Source: Amylostereum areolatum (taxonomy: Eukaryota > Basidiomycota > Agaricomycetes > Russulales > Stereaceae). From it: a DNA stretch of 64,000 bases. The notes under the pieces were generated by a model, which was not told the origin of the DNA, ran no database searches, and saw only the letters and a list, made by a program, of their open reading frames with translations. How positions within the stretch are numbered: the stretch's first letter is position 1; each line of letters begins with the position of its first letter. Both the position numbers and the translations under genes were made by a program. The stretch covers positions 18,596 to 82,595 of the forward strand of contig SAXG01000121.1 in NCBI GenBank assembly GCA_012932865.1. The letters run 5' to 3'. Positions 43,501-52,363 of this stretch are shown piece by piece.

Positions 43501-44766
43501 TTTGAAGTTAGGAGTGAGCTCAATGGCGTGGTCCCATGGGCGTCGCTCAGGGAGCTTGTCGAAGTCGTCTTTGTCAAAGATGTCCTTGAATTCGTGGTAC
43601 GCCGTTGGGACTCGCTCAGAGAAGGTCTGTTCCTTTTTCTTAGCGTGCTCTTCAATTGCAATGTCCGATGCATGGGTCCGGATGTGGTATGTTGCTTTGT
43701 AGCCATCCCAGTCGAAAGCAAACAGCTGCTCGTCCTTTTCCATGTGGACTGGCTCTTCCTCCTCCTCTTCATCCTCATCGATATTGAGGAGGGGAGGGGG
43801 ACGAGAGCAGCTGATAGGGCATCGGTCAAATTCAATTGACCCGGATTTCCAGTCGATGTGAGGGTTGTGCTTCTTTAGCCACTCATGTCCAATGAAAAGG
43901 TCCGTATCTCCTAGATTGGAGACCGCCAGGTCAATGTTTTCTTCATGGTCTTGAATATTTAGGCGAAGTGTGACATATTCCGTAATGGGACCTCCTGTGT
44001 TGAGAGTGCCGTCTGCATTTCGTACTGGGATTGGGCGAGCAGTCCGTCGCGTGGGGATGTGATTTTCCTGCACAAACTTCGTGTTGATACACGAGCCAGT
44101 GCAACCACTGTCCAGGAGTGCGAGAGCTTTGACAATGCGTTTGGAATCTACCACCAGTTGTGTGGGAATGACCGTTTGTTCCTTGGCGCTGGCGGAGCGT
44201 ATGAACTGCATAGGAGTGGCGAGCTCTAGTAGAGCTTGACATGCTAACTCGTCTCCCATGCCAGTTATTTCCTTGATGGCTTCATAAGTAGCCTCGTCAC
44301 GGCGTCGGTGGTGTGTCCAGATGCGAAGGATTGCAATCGCACTTTCGGGTTTGTCTTCCCTTAAGCGACGAAGCGTCCATTGAGCCGTTCCAGGTGCCAT
44401 ATAACATGATTTGGGCGCCGTGCCCCTTCCATCGCACGGCGTTGTCCCTGACTTCACAGGGTCCATATCCAAAACCGAGTCCGTATCCAAAGCCGTATCC
44501 AAAACTGAAGCCGAAACCGAAGCCATATCCAAAGCCGAAGGCTCACAAATCGAGGCCTGAGTATCTAAAATAACAACGGGACGCGTGCCCGTACCGATAG
44601 AGTCCGTAAGAGAAGTCATAATGGGGATATCCCCCGTAGTAGTACAGTCCGAATCAACAATGCGCATATGTAAACGAGAACCAGGCCACCGAGGCGCCAC
44701 AAAACCAGACGAGCGAGAAACAGAAACTTGGGCTTCAGATGCCGTGTACATCGTCAGCCCCCTCAA
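40591..44766 (-). CDS. pol: Pol polyprotein of chromovirus 1
   Basis: An open frame of 1391 codons, unbroken. Order: aspartic protease ('LLDSGCTGSC', ~residue 217), reverse transcriptase ('VYLDDILIF', YLDD at ~576), RNase H ('YEIYDKELLAI', ~760), integrase zinc finger (HH at ~935/943, CxxC 'CETCQ' ~973), integrase catalytic residues D ~1006 ('SIDF'), D ~1066 ('SDRG') and E ~1102 ('TERSN'), then a chromodomain at ~1303-1355 ('FKYLVKWKGYPDNDNTWEP'). The frame lies at -1 relative to gag and begins where gag stops; its first ATG is 15 nt further in (44751). Frameshifting at GGGTTTT, or re-initiation, would express it. All catalytic motifs are intact. One unusual stretch, 'NVNCMGTKQ', replaces the common VVDRxTK-like strand in integrase. 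Confidence 0.95.
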   Translation of the reverse strand: MRGLTMYTASEAQVSVSRSSGFVAPRWPGSRLHMRIVDSDCTTTGDIPIMTSLTDSIGTGTRPVVILDTQASICEPSALDMASVSASVLDTALDTDSVLDMDPVKSGTTPCDGRGTAPKSCYMAPGTAQWTLRRLREDKPESAIAILRIWTHHRRRDEATYEAIKEITGMGDELACQALLELATPMQFIRSASAKEQTVIPTQLVVDSKRIVKALALLDSGCTGSCINTKFVQENHIPTRRTARPIPVRNADGTLNTGGPITEYVTLRLNIQDHEENIDLAVSNLGDTDLFIGHEWLKKHNPHIDWKSGSIEFDRCPISCSRPPPLLNIDEDEEEEEEPVHMEKDEQLFAFDWDGYKATYHIRTHASDIAIEEHAKKKEQTFSERVPTAYHEFKDIFDKDDFDKLPERRPWDHAIELTPNFKPVDCKVYPLTLDEQKQLDAFLEENLRSGRIQPSKSPMASPFFFIKKKDGSLRPVQDYRKLNEMTIKNRYPLPLIQELVDKLKGARHFTKLDVRWGYNNVRIKEGDEWKAAFRTNKGLYEPTVMFFGLTNSPSTFQAMMNDLFKDLIHQGVVVVYLDDILIFTHTLEEHRRIVKEVLRILRENKLYLKPEKCEFEKAEIEYLGMIVGGGRVRMDPAKVAAITNWPAPKTKKQLQSFLGFCNFYRRFIKDFSGIAHPMTKLTGKTEWVWDTPQQEAFEELKRRITSQPVLAIPTDDGQFRVEADSSDYATGAVLSQQQDNGKWHPVAFLSKSLSEAERNYEIYDKELLAIMTALEEWRQYLMGARQEFEIWSDHRNLTYFRKAQKLNRRQARWLTELQEYHCTLLHKPGKTMGKPDAISRLAGLEKGEKDNENIVLLKPELFRALNHAGIITNGPDNVFIERIQEATLLRDHAVERALALKVKGWLEHADGTITWQHRLYVPRDKGLRADIIQAHHDGPLVGHPGRYKTHELITRNYWWPAIRDDVRKYVEGCETCQRTKIRHDRIAAPLHPHDPPQAPWEHVSIDFVMPLPVSDGKDAICNVNCMGTKQVVFWATTKDLTEDELAFEYLREVVPHHGIPRKIVSDRGSVFVSKFTTALFQLLGIEGNPSTAYHPQTDGQTERSNMTMENYLRIFVNQRQDNWTRYLPLAMTALNNMVHSSIGMSPNFANYGRELYLGTNPRRETDNPSANEFAQRMRDIYEEARSALKAAQDDQKRFYDRKKDEPIDYKIGDFFWLEAKTRDGQTVIKTARPMQKLDDKRFGPFEILEKVGASAYKLCLPTSWSRKHPVFNESLLSPHNGPAFDNQKAPTPPPPELVQGEEVYEVEKIIDSKKVGRGFKYLVKWKGYPDNDNTWEPLTNLQNAKKRIDDFHREHPGAPKPARLNRWKLLSEEETGSDYDEDVESKEGVMS
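40599..40611 (-). other. Polypurine tract of chromovirus 1
   Basis: On the minus strand AAGGAAGGGGTGA abuts the 3' LTR, the expected position of the plus-strand primer in reverse transcription. Confidence 0.8.
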
Positions 44767-46019
44767 AAACCCTCCTTCTTCTCCTCCACCTTCGGCTGAG
44801 CTTGAAGCGCGTCCATCACGCTTTTCCGATCTTCGGCCGACAGGCTCCTAGCCCAGGCGGTGGGCGTCTCGAACGTCTGTGCTCGAGCCTCCCGCTTTGG
44901 TGGTTCCGTGTACCGGTCCCTCCCCCACATGTCTCGGATGTTCTTCACGTCCACCCTGCAGTCCCGCACCTGGTGGCCATTCTGTCCGCAGCGGAAGCAT
45001 CGCCCCTTGATGTCGACACGGTTGACGTCCATCGGCTGACCTTTGCCACCGTGCACCGTGCCGGTTCCATCGCGGCGCCATGGGACCTGCCCCCCTTGTT
45101 GCCCATTGGACGATCCTTGTCCTTTGGGTTTTTGGTTCTGCACGGGTCCACTGCGCTGGGTCTTAAGGTCCTCCCGCTCCTGTCGCAGACCGTCGATCAG
45201 GATGATGCGCTCTTTGAGGTCCTCATATTTCTGAGGAACGTGACCGCTGTCGTAGATGGAGTCGATGGTCCGATAGTAGACGTTGTGTTTGAGCAGCTGC
45301 ATGAGGTGGATAGGGTCCTGCGCCGTGGAGTATCCTGCCTTTCTTGCGAGTTGCTCGAACTTGGCGAAGTATTCATGGGCAGTGGTACCCTTCGTCTGTT
45401 TGAACCCGTCCAGTTCGACTGCGGCACGGTGCTGCTCATTGACGTCGGTGAAGGCCCCTTTGAGTGCTTTGTGGAAGTCCACCCAGGCGACCATGGCTCC
45501 ATTGGCCAAGTGTGCATCCTCATACTCGGCCTTCCAGGTGCGTGCTGCCTCCCCCGTCATGTAGGTGAGAATGAAGAGGACTTTGTCCTTGTCCGTCACG
45601 AGGTCATCCTCAGCAGCTCGCATGTATTCCTCGCACGACCGCATCCAGTCATTGAAGTCCTCTCGTTTCCCAGAGAAGCCTTCAGGAGTTTTCGCGTGGA
45701 CTTTCTTTCGGGGGGGTCTGGCGGCGGCGGCGGCTGGGGCACTAACAGTGACCGCAGGGGGGTTGACGGTGATGGGGGGGGCCGTGACGTTGACGGTGGG
45801 GGGTGGCAGGTTGAGGGCAGCAACAAGCACGGCAGGGATGGCGACCCATTGGCCATTTACTTCCATGAGCCAGGCATCGTCGGTGCCGTTATTCATGTGT
45901 TGGATGGGAGAGCCAGTTTGGCCGATGACAATGTTCCATGTTCCACCGATTTCGGTGCAGTTGGCAAGTTCGGCGGGGAGAGGGGGTTGGGGGTCGGTGC
46001 GGATCCACTGGGCAGCCAT
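44763..46019 (-). CDS. gag: Gag protein of chromovirus 1
   Basis: From ATG 46019 to TGA 44763-44765, 418 residues. The retrotransposon Gag core spans ~120-270 ('FNDWMRSCEEYMRAAEDD', 'GEAARTWKAEY', 'HEYFAKFEQLARKAGY'), followed by a CCHC zinc knuckle 'CFRCGQNGHQVRDC' (CX2CX4HX4C) that binds RNA. The N-terminal 100 residues are Pro/Ala/Val-rich. The terminal codons GAG GGT TTT TGA contain GGGTTTT, matching the X XXY YYZ slippery pattern immediately before the stop. The same frame continues open upstream of the ATG to the TAA at 46326. Confidence 0.9.
   Translation of the reverse strand: MAAQWIRTDPQPPLPAELANCTEIGGTWNIVIGQTGSPIQHMNNGTDDAWLMEVNGQWVAIPAVLVAALNLPPPTVNVTAPPITVNPPAVTVSAPAAAAARPPRKKVHAKTPEGFSGKREDFNDWMRSCEEYMRAAEDDLVTDKDKVLFILTYMTGEAARTWKAEYEDAHLANGAMVAWVDFHKALKGAFTDVNEQHRAAVELDGFKQTKGTTAHEYFAKFEQLARKAGYSTAQDPIHLMQLLKHNVYYRTIDSIYDSGHVPQKYEDLKERIILIDGLRQEREDLKTQRSGPVQNQKPKGQGSSNGQQGGQVPWRRDGTGTVHGGKGQPMDVNRVDIKGRCFRCGQNGHQVRDCRVDVKNIRDMWGRDRYTEPPKREARAQTFETPTAWARSLSAEDRKSVMDALQAQPKVEEKKEGF
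44766..44772 (-). promoter_or_regulatory. Candidate -1 frameshift heptamer GGGTTTT
   Basis: Read in the gag frame as G GGT TTT TGA. A one-base slip back continues directly into pol (TTG AGG GGG). Sequence pattern only; no downstream pseudoknot was assessed. Confidence 0.5.
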
Positions 46020-46325
46020 GATTGGTTCGTCGAGGTCGGAGAAGTCTTCGTCGGTGACAGGCGGTAGGGCGGAGGCGGCGATGAGGTTGAAGTCGGCTTC
46101 AGTGAGGTCGTCTTGGCTTTCGTTGGCGAAGTACCAACTGATGCCACTTGTTTGGGTTGCTACGAAGGCGACTTCGACAGTGGTGTCTCCGAGTTGGACA
46201 AAGAAGTCGTTTCCTCGTTCAGTGAAGCCTAGAGGGAGGGGATATATGTAGCAGTTTTCGTCCTCAACGTCGGTGTCGGAGTCAGAACTGGAGTCGGAGC
46301 CGTTGAGTCCGAACGAGGGAATTGT

Positions 46326-46934
46326 TTATAAGTGGGTGAGGTCGATGACCTCTGGCTGGGTGAGGTCGATGACCTCTGGCTCTGGTGTGGGGCTGGGGGT
46401 GTTGCCTGGTGTAAGGAGGCGGTGGGTGTGTCGAGTGTCTACTGGTATTTTCTCGTTGGGCGCGTAGAAGGATTTTGGGGGTTGCTCGAGTTTGTAGCGG
46501 TAGGTGACGTATGGGCAGGAGTAGACGTAGAGGTTTCCGTTTCCTTGTTCGCTTATTTTGAGGCGATAGAAGTGGATGTCTATGATGGAGTCTTCAAGTT
46601 CTTCTACACCGAGGGCGACCTTCCAATTGTGCCAGGCCCAAGGGTCTTTAGATTCGTTGATGAGGGAGATGATAGCGTCGTGGCTGATGGGGATGAATTC
46701 TTGTACTTGCGAGCGCCAATCTTCCATGCACGAGCCCCCAGTCGAAATGGTTACTCTGTGCGGCAAGGGAAGATTTTGTCGAGGGAAGGTGGTTCTGTTA
46801 TGAGATCGCAAGACGGTCTGCCTCAGTCTTCTCGACCTGTTGGCTGTCTCTTCGTCTAGGGGACACGAGCCCAAAGACTTCCTAAACCGCTTTCCTTTCG
46901 CCGCTTTTACTCGTTTCCTACACCAAAGGTGCAC
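46326..46934 (-). CDS. Pre-Gag open frame of chromovirus 1
   Basis: From ATG 46934 to TAA 46326-46328, 202 codons, in the same frame as gag, separated only by this TAA and 102 further sense codons (46325-46020) that contain no ATG. Features: a basic N-terminus, a putative folded middle ('SKDPWAWHNWK', 'IIDIHFYRLKI', 'YVYSCPYVTYRYKLEQPP'), and a C-terminus with two tandem 'PEVIDLT' motifs resembling SUMO-interacting motifs. Related segments occur at the same place in chromovirus 2, so the region is a genuine element module. I do not recognise the family. Confidence 0.6.
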   Translation of the reverse strand: MHLWCRKRVKAAKGKRFRKSLGSCPLDEETANRSRRLRQTVLRSHNRTTFPRQNLPLPHRVTISTGGSCMEDWRSQVQEFIPISHDAIISLINESKDPWAWHNWKVALGVEELEDSIIDIHFYRLKISEQGNGNLYVYSCPYVTYRYKLEQPPKSFYAPNEKIPVDTRHTHRLLTPGNTPSPTPEPEVIDLTQPEVIDLTHL

Positions 46935-47186
46935 CTTCTACTGTCACCTCTGAGCTTTCAACTCCTGGTATTGGAGAGTCTCGAGTAGGTGTAACGTTTC
47001 GAGGAAACGTCAAGCCGGCACCGGTATACGTGCGCACGACCACAATGTCAGGGTAACGAGTCGCGTACTCTGGGGGCAACGGTCTAGGGCGGCACGGGGG
47101 AAGAACAAGGTCAGTACCAGACGGGTACTACTACTACTACGCTACAGTACGTAGGGACGGTCGTAGGGTGGTGCAAGAGTAAACAG

Positions 47187-47196
47187 ATCTCGAGCT
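47187..47196 (-). promoter_or_regulatory. Self-priming primer-binding site of chromovirus 1
   Basis: On the minus strand AGCTCGAGAT, two bases inside the 5' LTR. Its reverse complement ATCTCGAGCT occurs in the LTR at 47326-47335, starting 34 nt after the TATA box start at 47369, where transcription should begin. This is the arrangement of Tf1/sushi elements, which prime reverse transcription from their own RNA 5' end. Confidence 0.75.
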
Positions 47197-47198
47197 TA

Positions 47199-47655
47199 TG
47201 TCAGCAACGACTAGTGCGACAGCACCAAGTTACGACAAAGCTGACAGAGGAAGAGGACGACAGAGGGGAGCCGATCAGACACGGCGACAGACAAGGGAAA
47301 GCAAGCAAAGTCGGTAGAATTGACTAGCTCGAGATAAGGAATATGTACAGCGAGAGCGAGCCTTATATACACAAGAGGAGAGAGACTTAGGTAAGCAACC
47401 AATACACGGCGATCAGTAAGCAGACCAAGTATAAGTAAGCAGTCGTATGTAAAAGAGCACAGCATGAGTCAGTATCGTACAGCATGAGTCAAGAGAAAGG
47501 AGTCAGACCCGGACCGAGATGAGTCACGTGGGTCCGGGCGGGATATAGATGAGCCGGATCCGGGCCAAGGTGGAGCCGGACCGGTGATAAGTCGATAAGT
47601 CCTAAAGCGTGTAACCGATGTAAAGTAAAAAGAAAATTATAGACCGTTCATGACA
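47199..47655 (-). repeat. 5' LTR of chromovirus 1
   Basis: 457 bp. On the minus strand it carries TATATAA (47369-47363) as its promoter and the ATCTCGAGCT putative RNA start. Confidence 0.95.
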
Positions 47656-48137
47656 ATAAGCGCATGGAAGGCGGCGAGAGAGGAGATACATTTCTTAAGA
47701 ATGTCGTTCTTACGATTTTCTTGGGAGGAGCATGGACTGACTGAGGATACCTGCTGCGGACCCCTGCACTGAGGGATTTCTTAAGAAATCATTTCACAAT
47801 CTTACGAATGATGGGTAAGAAATCCTTATCACGCAGATATCTACGAATCAACTATAATTCCGGTTGGCCGTGTAGTGTTGAACAAACTATAGAGTATATT
47901 CAAATATAATCATAATAATATGCAAAAATACCATTAAATAGATGGCTGCCCATAATCGTAATTACAAGATATGATTAGATATGGGCTACATAATATAATA
48001 TATCTACTCCTAGGTCATTGCAGCTAGATCACAGCTTACAAGGAGTCAATCCTTGGCTATACATCTGTTCTCTAAGGTCAATTCCCCCAATAGAGTCAGC
48101 AGACATAACATTGACATCAACTTTCTCATGTTTACAC
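47656..48137. other. AT-rich spacer between the two retrotransposons
   Basis: 482 bp, clearly AT-rich compared with the gene regions. With 55257-55870 it forms the original AT-rich site into which chromovirus 2 inserted. No gene. Confidence 0.6.
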
Positions 48138-48558
48138 TGTCAGAAACGCAGTTTATGAGACCGATGAACCGCCTAAGTCACGACGATGGGAGGAGCGAGA
48201 AGAAAAATAGATTCGAGAGTGCCGGGGTCTAGGGTAGTGCAACGTGCGCTACAGTACCGTATGACGAGATGGACAGTCTAGGGAAAAGGGAAGAGAAACA
48301 CTGTCCTTATATACAAGTGGGAACGATGGTGCGATGTGATGCGATAGTGGTGCGAGTGGGGGGAACAATAGGAAAGGAGTCATGGGGCGGAGGATGAAGG
48401 TCCGGAGCAGTGATGTCATAGATAAGGATGCGGAACCCCGCTCGGAAGTCCGGGCAATGACGTCGTTGAAGCATGTGATGCAAGGGGAAGTCATGTGCCG
48501 TGACACGTCGCGTGTACGAGGTCTGCAAACGAAGAGAGAAATGGAGCGATCCGTGACA
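48138..48558 (-). repeat. 3' LTR of chromovirus 2
   Basis: 421 bp; pairs with 54835-55256. Differences include AGTCACGACG versus AGTCGCGACG and AACGTGCGCTAC versus AACGTGCTGCTAC. Confidence 0.92.
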
Positions 48559-48571
48559 TTACCCCCCCCTT

Positions 48572-51500
48572 TAAGACGCTCTTTCGCCTGGAGCGCGATG
48601 TCATCTACAAGGGTAGATGCGAGAAAATCGTCAAAGGAGATGCCGAGGGAATGCACAGGGCGGGGCACGTTTGGATGGCGTTTGTGGAAGGCGTCGATCA
48701 TGTCGGTGACCTTTGAGAGCGAGGAGCGAGGGAGCCAGGTATTCTCGGAGTCAGGATAGCCTGCCCACTTGACGAGGTATTGTATGCCTTTCTTGTTGCG
48801 GGTCGGCTTCGAGTCAATGATGTCTTCAACGTCATATTCTTCTTCGTCATCAACGAGGTCAGGCAGCGGTTGTTCATAGTTTGGACCATGTGCCGTTGTC
48901 TCCTTGTACGCGATGAGCAGCGAAGCATGGAAGACTGGTGGATTCTCCACGTCTTCGGCAGCTTCAGGTGGTAGTTCACTGGGCTAATGACGTCAACAAT
49001 CTCGAAGGGTCCAAATCGTTTGGCAGCAAGCTTAGCTTTCGGCCTCGTCGTCTTCAGGTTTTTGCCTTCGAGCCAGACCTTGTCTCCAACGGCGAACAGT
49101 GTCGATTTGCTGATCGTGTCACCATTGTAGTGCTTCATCAAGTCAGATGCAAGGGCAAGGCTGGCTTTGATCTCTTGTCGGACTTCTTCAAGTTGACGGA
49201 GGCAGTTCTTCAACTGCAGGGACCTTTGAGGACGGGTTTACGGATGGGTACATCTTGGGGAGGAAGCCAGTAGAGGACTTCAAAGGGAGCCTTTCCAGTA
49301 GCTGCATGGGTGCGAGAGTTGTGAGAAAACTCGAAGAAGGGCAACCACTTCACCCAGTCGTCTTGACGGTAGTTGCAGAATACTCGCAGGAAACTGCTCG
49401 AGGTTCTGGTTCTCGCGTTCGGTTTGGCCGTCTGTCTGTGGGTGATACGCTGTGCTGAGGGCGGACTTGATCCCGAGCTTCTCGTTGAGTGTACGCATCA
49501 CCTGTCCAGAAAATTGGGGTCCACGATCCGAGATGATCTTGTCTGCTAAGCCGTAGTGTCGGTATACCTTATCGAAGAGAATGTCGGCCGTGCCATCGCT
49601 GGTGATCTTCGTTGTACATGGGGTGGTAACCACCATCTTGGTGAGGCGATCGACCACGACATTGACGGCATTATAGCCTTCGCAGTCAGGGAGTTCGACG
49701 ATGAAGTCGGTGGAGATGACGCCAAATGGTCGATCGGGTACTTCGTTTGGGATCATGTCGACGTGGGGTCGGCTGCTCTGTGTCTTCGTCGACTGGCAGG
49801 TTGCGCATCCTGCTACAAAGTCGCGGACAAAGACAGACATGCCAGGCCACCAATATTCACGACTCACAAGCTCGTAAGTCTTGAAGCGACCGGGGTGTCC
49901 AGCCAGGGGCGATTCATGGTACATTTTGACAATGTCGCGTCGCAACTCGTCATCTGCAGGGACATATACCTTTCCTCTAAACAGGACCAGGCCTTCTTCG
50001 TAGTTCCACTCTTGAAGGTTCTTGACGAGTGTACGTGGTCCGTTTCGCAAGATGGCGTCCAGGGCTTGAACGACCTCGATGTCCTTGGTTTTGCAGTCGC
50101 GGATACGTCGTCGGAGTTCGACATCACCGAGGGAGGTTACTGCTCCTGGCCTTGTTGCGCGTACTTGGAAGTACTTGGGGTCAAGCAAGACGTGCTCCTT
50201 GTTGTCGTTTTCAACACCATCCTTGTGATCGGGTCGTCGAGACATTGGATCCGGGCGGTGGGAAATTCCTGGTTTATGAACGAGCGAGAAGTCAAATCGA
50301 GTGAGGAATAGAGCCCAACGTGCCTGTCGGCGGCTCAGCTTCTGTGCCGTCTTGAAGTGCTCCAGGTTCTTGTGATCTGTCCAGATTTCGACGGTGTCGG
50401 GGGCGCCTTCGAGGTAGTGGCGCCAGGCTTCAAGCGCACGGATGATCGCAAGTAGCTCCTTGTCGTAGATGTCGTAGTTCCGTTCCGGTTCCGATAGGGC
50501 CTTGGACAGATACGCCACTGGATGCCAGTGACCAGTCGTCGCCTTTCTGCGAGAGTATACCTCCAGTAGCAAAGTCCGAGGCATCGACTTCAACGAGGTA
50601 AGGCTTCTTTGGGTCAGGCATGACCAAGACGGGGGAGGAAGTAAACGCAGCTTTCAGTGCGTCAAACGCAGTTTGGCAGTCCGTCGACCAGTCCCATGTG
50701 CAGTCCTTCTTTGTCAGGTCAAATAGGGGTCGTGCAACCTTGGAGAAGTCCTTGATGAAACGTCGGTAGAAGTTGCCAAAGCCGAGGAAGGATTGCACAT
50801 CTTTGACCGTTCGTGGTATCGGCCAGTCCTGAATACCTGCTACCTTGACGGGGTCCATAGCGATCTTGTCGTGCGAGATGATGAGTCCGAGGTATTCGAC
50901 AGAGTCTTGCTCAAAGACGCATTTCTCCGGTTTGAGGAAGAGGTCGTTGTCTTGCAAACGCTGCAGAACCTGCCGCACTATGGCACGGTGTTCGTCCATG
51001 GTGCGAGTGAACACCAAGATGTCGTCCATGTAGATGATGACCTTGCCCGAGTCGATGAGATCCTTGAACAGTTCATTCATCATTGCCTGAAACGTCGTGG
51101 GGGAGTTCATAAGCCCGAAAAATATCACCGTAGGTTCGAAGAGACCGCGATTCGTCTTGAACGCAGCCTTCCACTCGTCGCCTTCCTTGATGCGGACATT
51201 GTTGTAGCCCCAGCAAACATCCATCTTGGAGAAGGATCTTTGCACCTTTGAGACGGTCGACAATTTCAGAGATCAGTGGCAAGGGGTATTCATTCTTGAC
51301 AGTGCCCTTGTTTAATTCTCGATAGTCCTGTACAGGGACGCAGCTTTCCATCCTTTTTCTTCACAAAGAAGAACGGACTCGCCTGAGGTGACTTCGAATG
51401 GGCGGATATAGCCCTTCTTCAGGTGGTCGTCGAGGAAGGTGTCGAGTTCGATCTGCTCGGAAGGTGAGAGGGGGTAGATTTTGCACGGTTTGGGTTCAAA

Positions 51501-52363
51501 GCCGTCTTTCATGTCGATAGCATGGTCCCATGGTCGTCGGTCAGGAAGTCGCTCGGAGGTTTTCTTGTCGAATACAGGCGCAAAGTCGCGGTACGGCGGG
51601 GGGGACTAAGTCTTCAAAGGTTTGCGGGCGTGCGTTCTCTTTTGAATGCTCTGCAAGCTCCTGCGCTTTTGTAAAGCCCGCGCGGATGGGTATTGCATCT
51701 GGATTAGGACCATCGGTTTCAGGGAGGATTCCGGCGCGGCGTAGTCCATTGATCTCCCAGTCTCGGAATACCATGGGCCGCTCGTCGTCGTCTTCAGTGA
51801 AGAGTCGTGCGGGTAGAGGGGAGCGATGGACCGTGCGGACGCGAACACCTTTGACTCTGCATGCAGGAATAACATAAGTGGGGACTGGGGTCCAGGACAC
51901 ATATGTCGGCTCTGGGAAGGGATCGTCCAGAACGAGAGGTGTCCTCGGGGTTTTACCTGCTTCAACCTTACGCTGTGATTGGACCGATGATGGTTCCGTG
52001 GCTTGGTTGCGAGGTTCGTCACAGGAGGTTTGGACAGAGTGCACGAGGGAGGGCAGCGGAGCATGTCAACACGGTCTCGTTGCCAGTCTATGGTGGGATT
52101 GTGCTCGTCGAGCCAGTCTGTTCCAAGGATCATGTCATGATCGCCGATGTCGGTGATGAAGAACTCAGCTTCTTCCTCATGGTACGCCTTTGAATCTTGC
52201 GAGTATATCCGGAATCCGCTGGGTCGTTGTGTCGCGTACCCAGCCCATGATGTTCTCGGTGCCGTCCACATTACGCACGGGGAACGGGTTTTCTAGTTTT
52301 CTTGTGGTGAGCTTCTTGCGTTCGACGAAGCTTCTGTTCAGGATAATTCCTTCTGCACCGCTA
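48572..52363 (-). pseudogene. Broken Pol of chromovirus 2
   Basis: Recognisable in order on the minus strand but spread over all frames: protease-like region ('FFITDIGDHDMILGTDWL', ~52.1 kb), reverse transcriptase ('VIIYMDDILVFTRT', YMDD at about 51.02 kb), RNase H ('YDIYDKELLAI'), integrase ('GHPGRFKTYELVSREYWW', 'CATCQ', 'ISTDFI', 'ISDRGPQF', 'TDGQTERENQN') and chromodomain ('IQYLVKWAGYPDSENTW', ~48.8 kb). At least five frame changes occur (near 51.35, 51.25, 50.55, 49.4 and 49.0 kb), so no full product can form. Long intact stretches between the breaks show the decay is moderate. Confidence 0.88.

Larger units (their letters stand above)
40142..47655 (-). mobile_element. Ty3/Gypsy chromovirus 1, nearly intact (Tf1/sushi type)
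   Basis: A complete LTR retrotransposon of 7514 bp in minus orientation. Two 457-bp LTRs (TGTCA...TGACA ends) differ at one visible base. A 5-bp target duplication ATAAG flanks it (40137-40141 and 47656-47660). From its 5' end it carries a self-complementary primer site, a pre-Gag reading frame, Gag with zinc knuckle, Pol (PR-RT-RH-IN-chromodomain) and a polypurine tract. The chromodomain places it among chromoviruses, which target heterochromatin. Near-identical LTRs imply recent insertion. Confidence 0.95.

Noticed and set aside
44468..44546. CRISPR-like direct repeats (CCATATCCAAAGCC-type units)
   Set aside because: A coding low-complexity tract inside pol; units are contiguous with no spacers, and the genome is eukaryotic.
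44764..44766. TTG as the natural start of pol
   Set aside because: More simply explained by frameshifting from gag or by re-initiation at the ATG 15 nt downstream.
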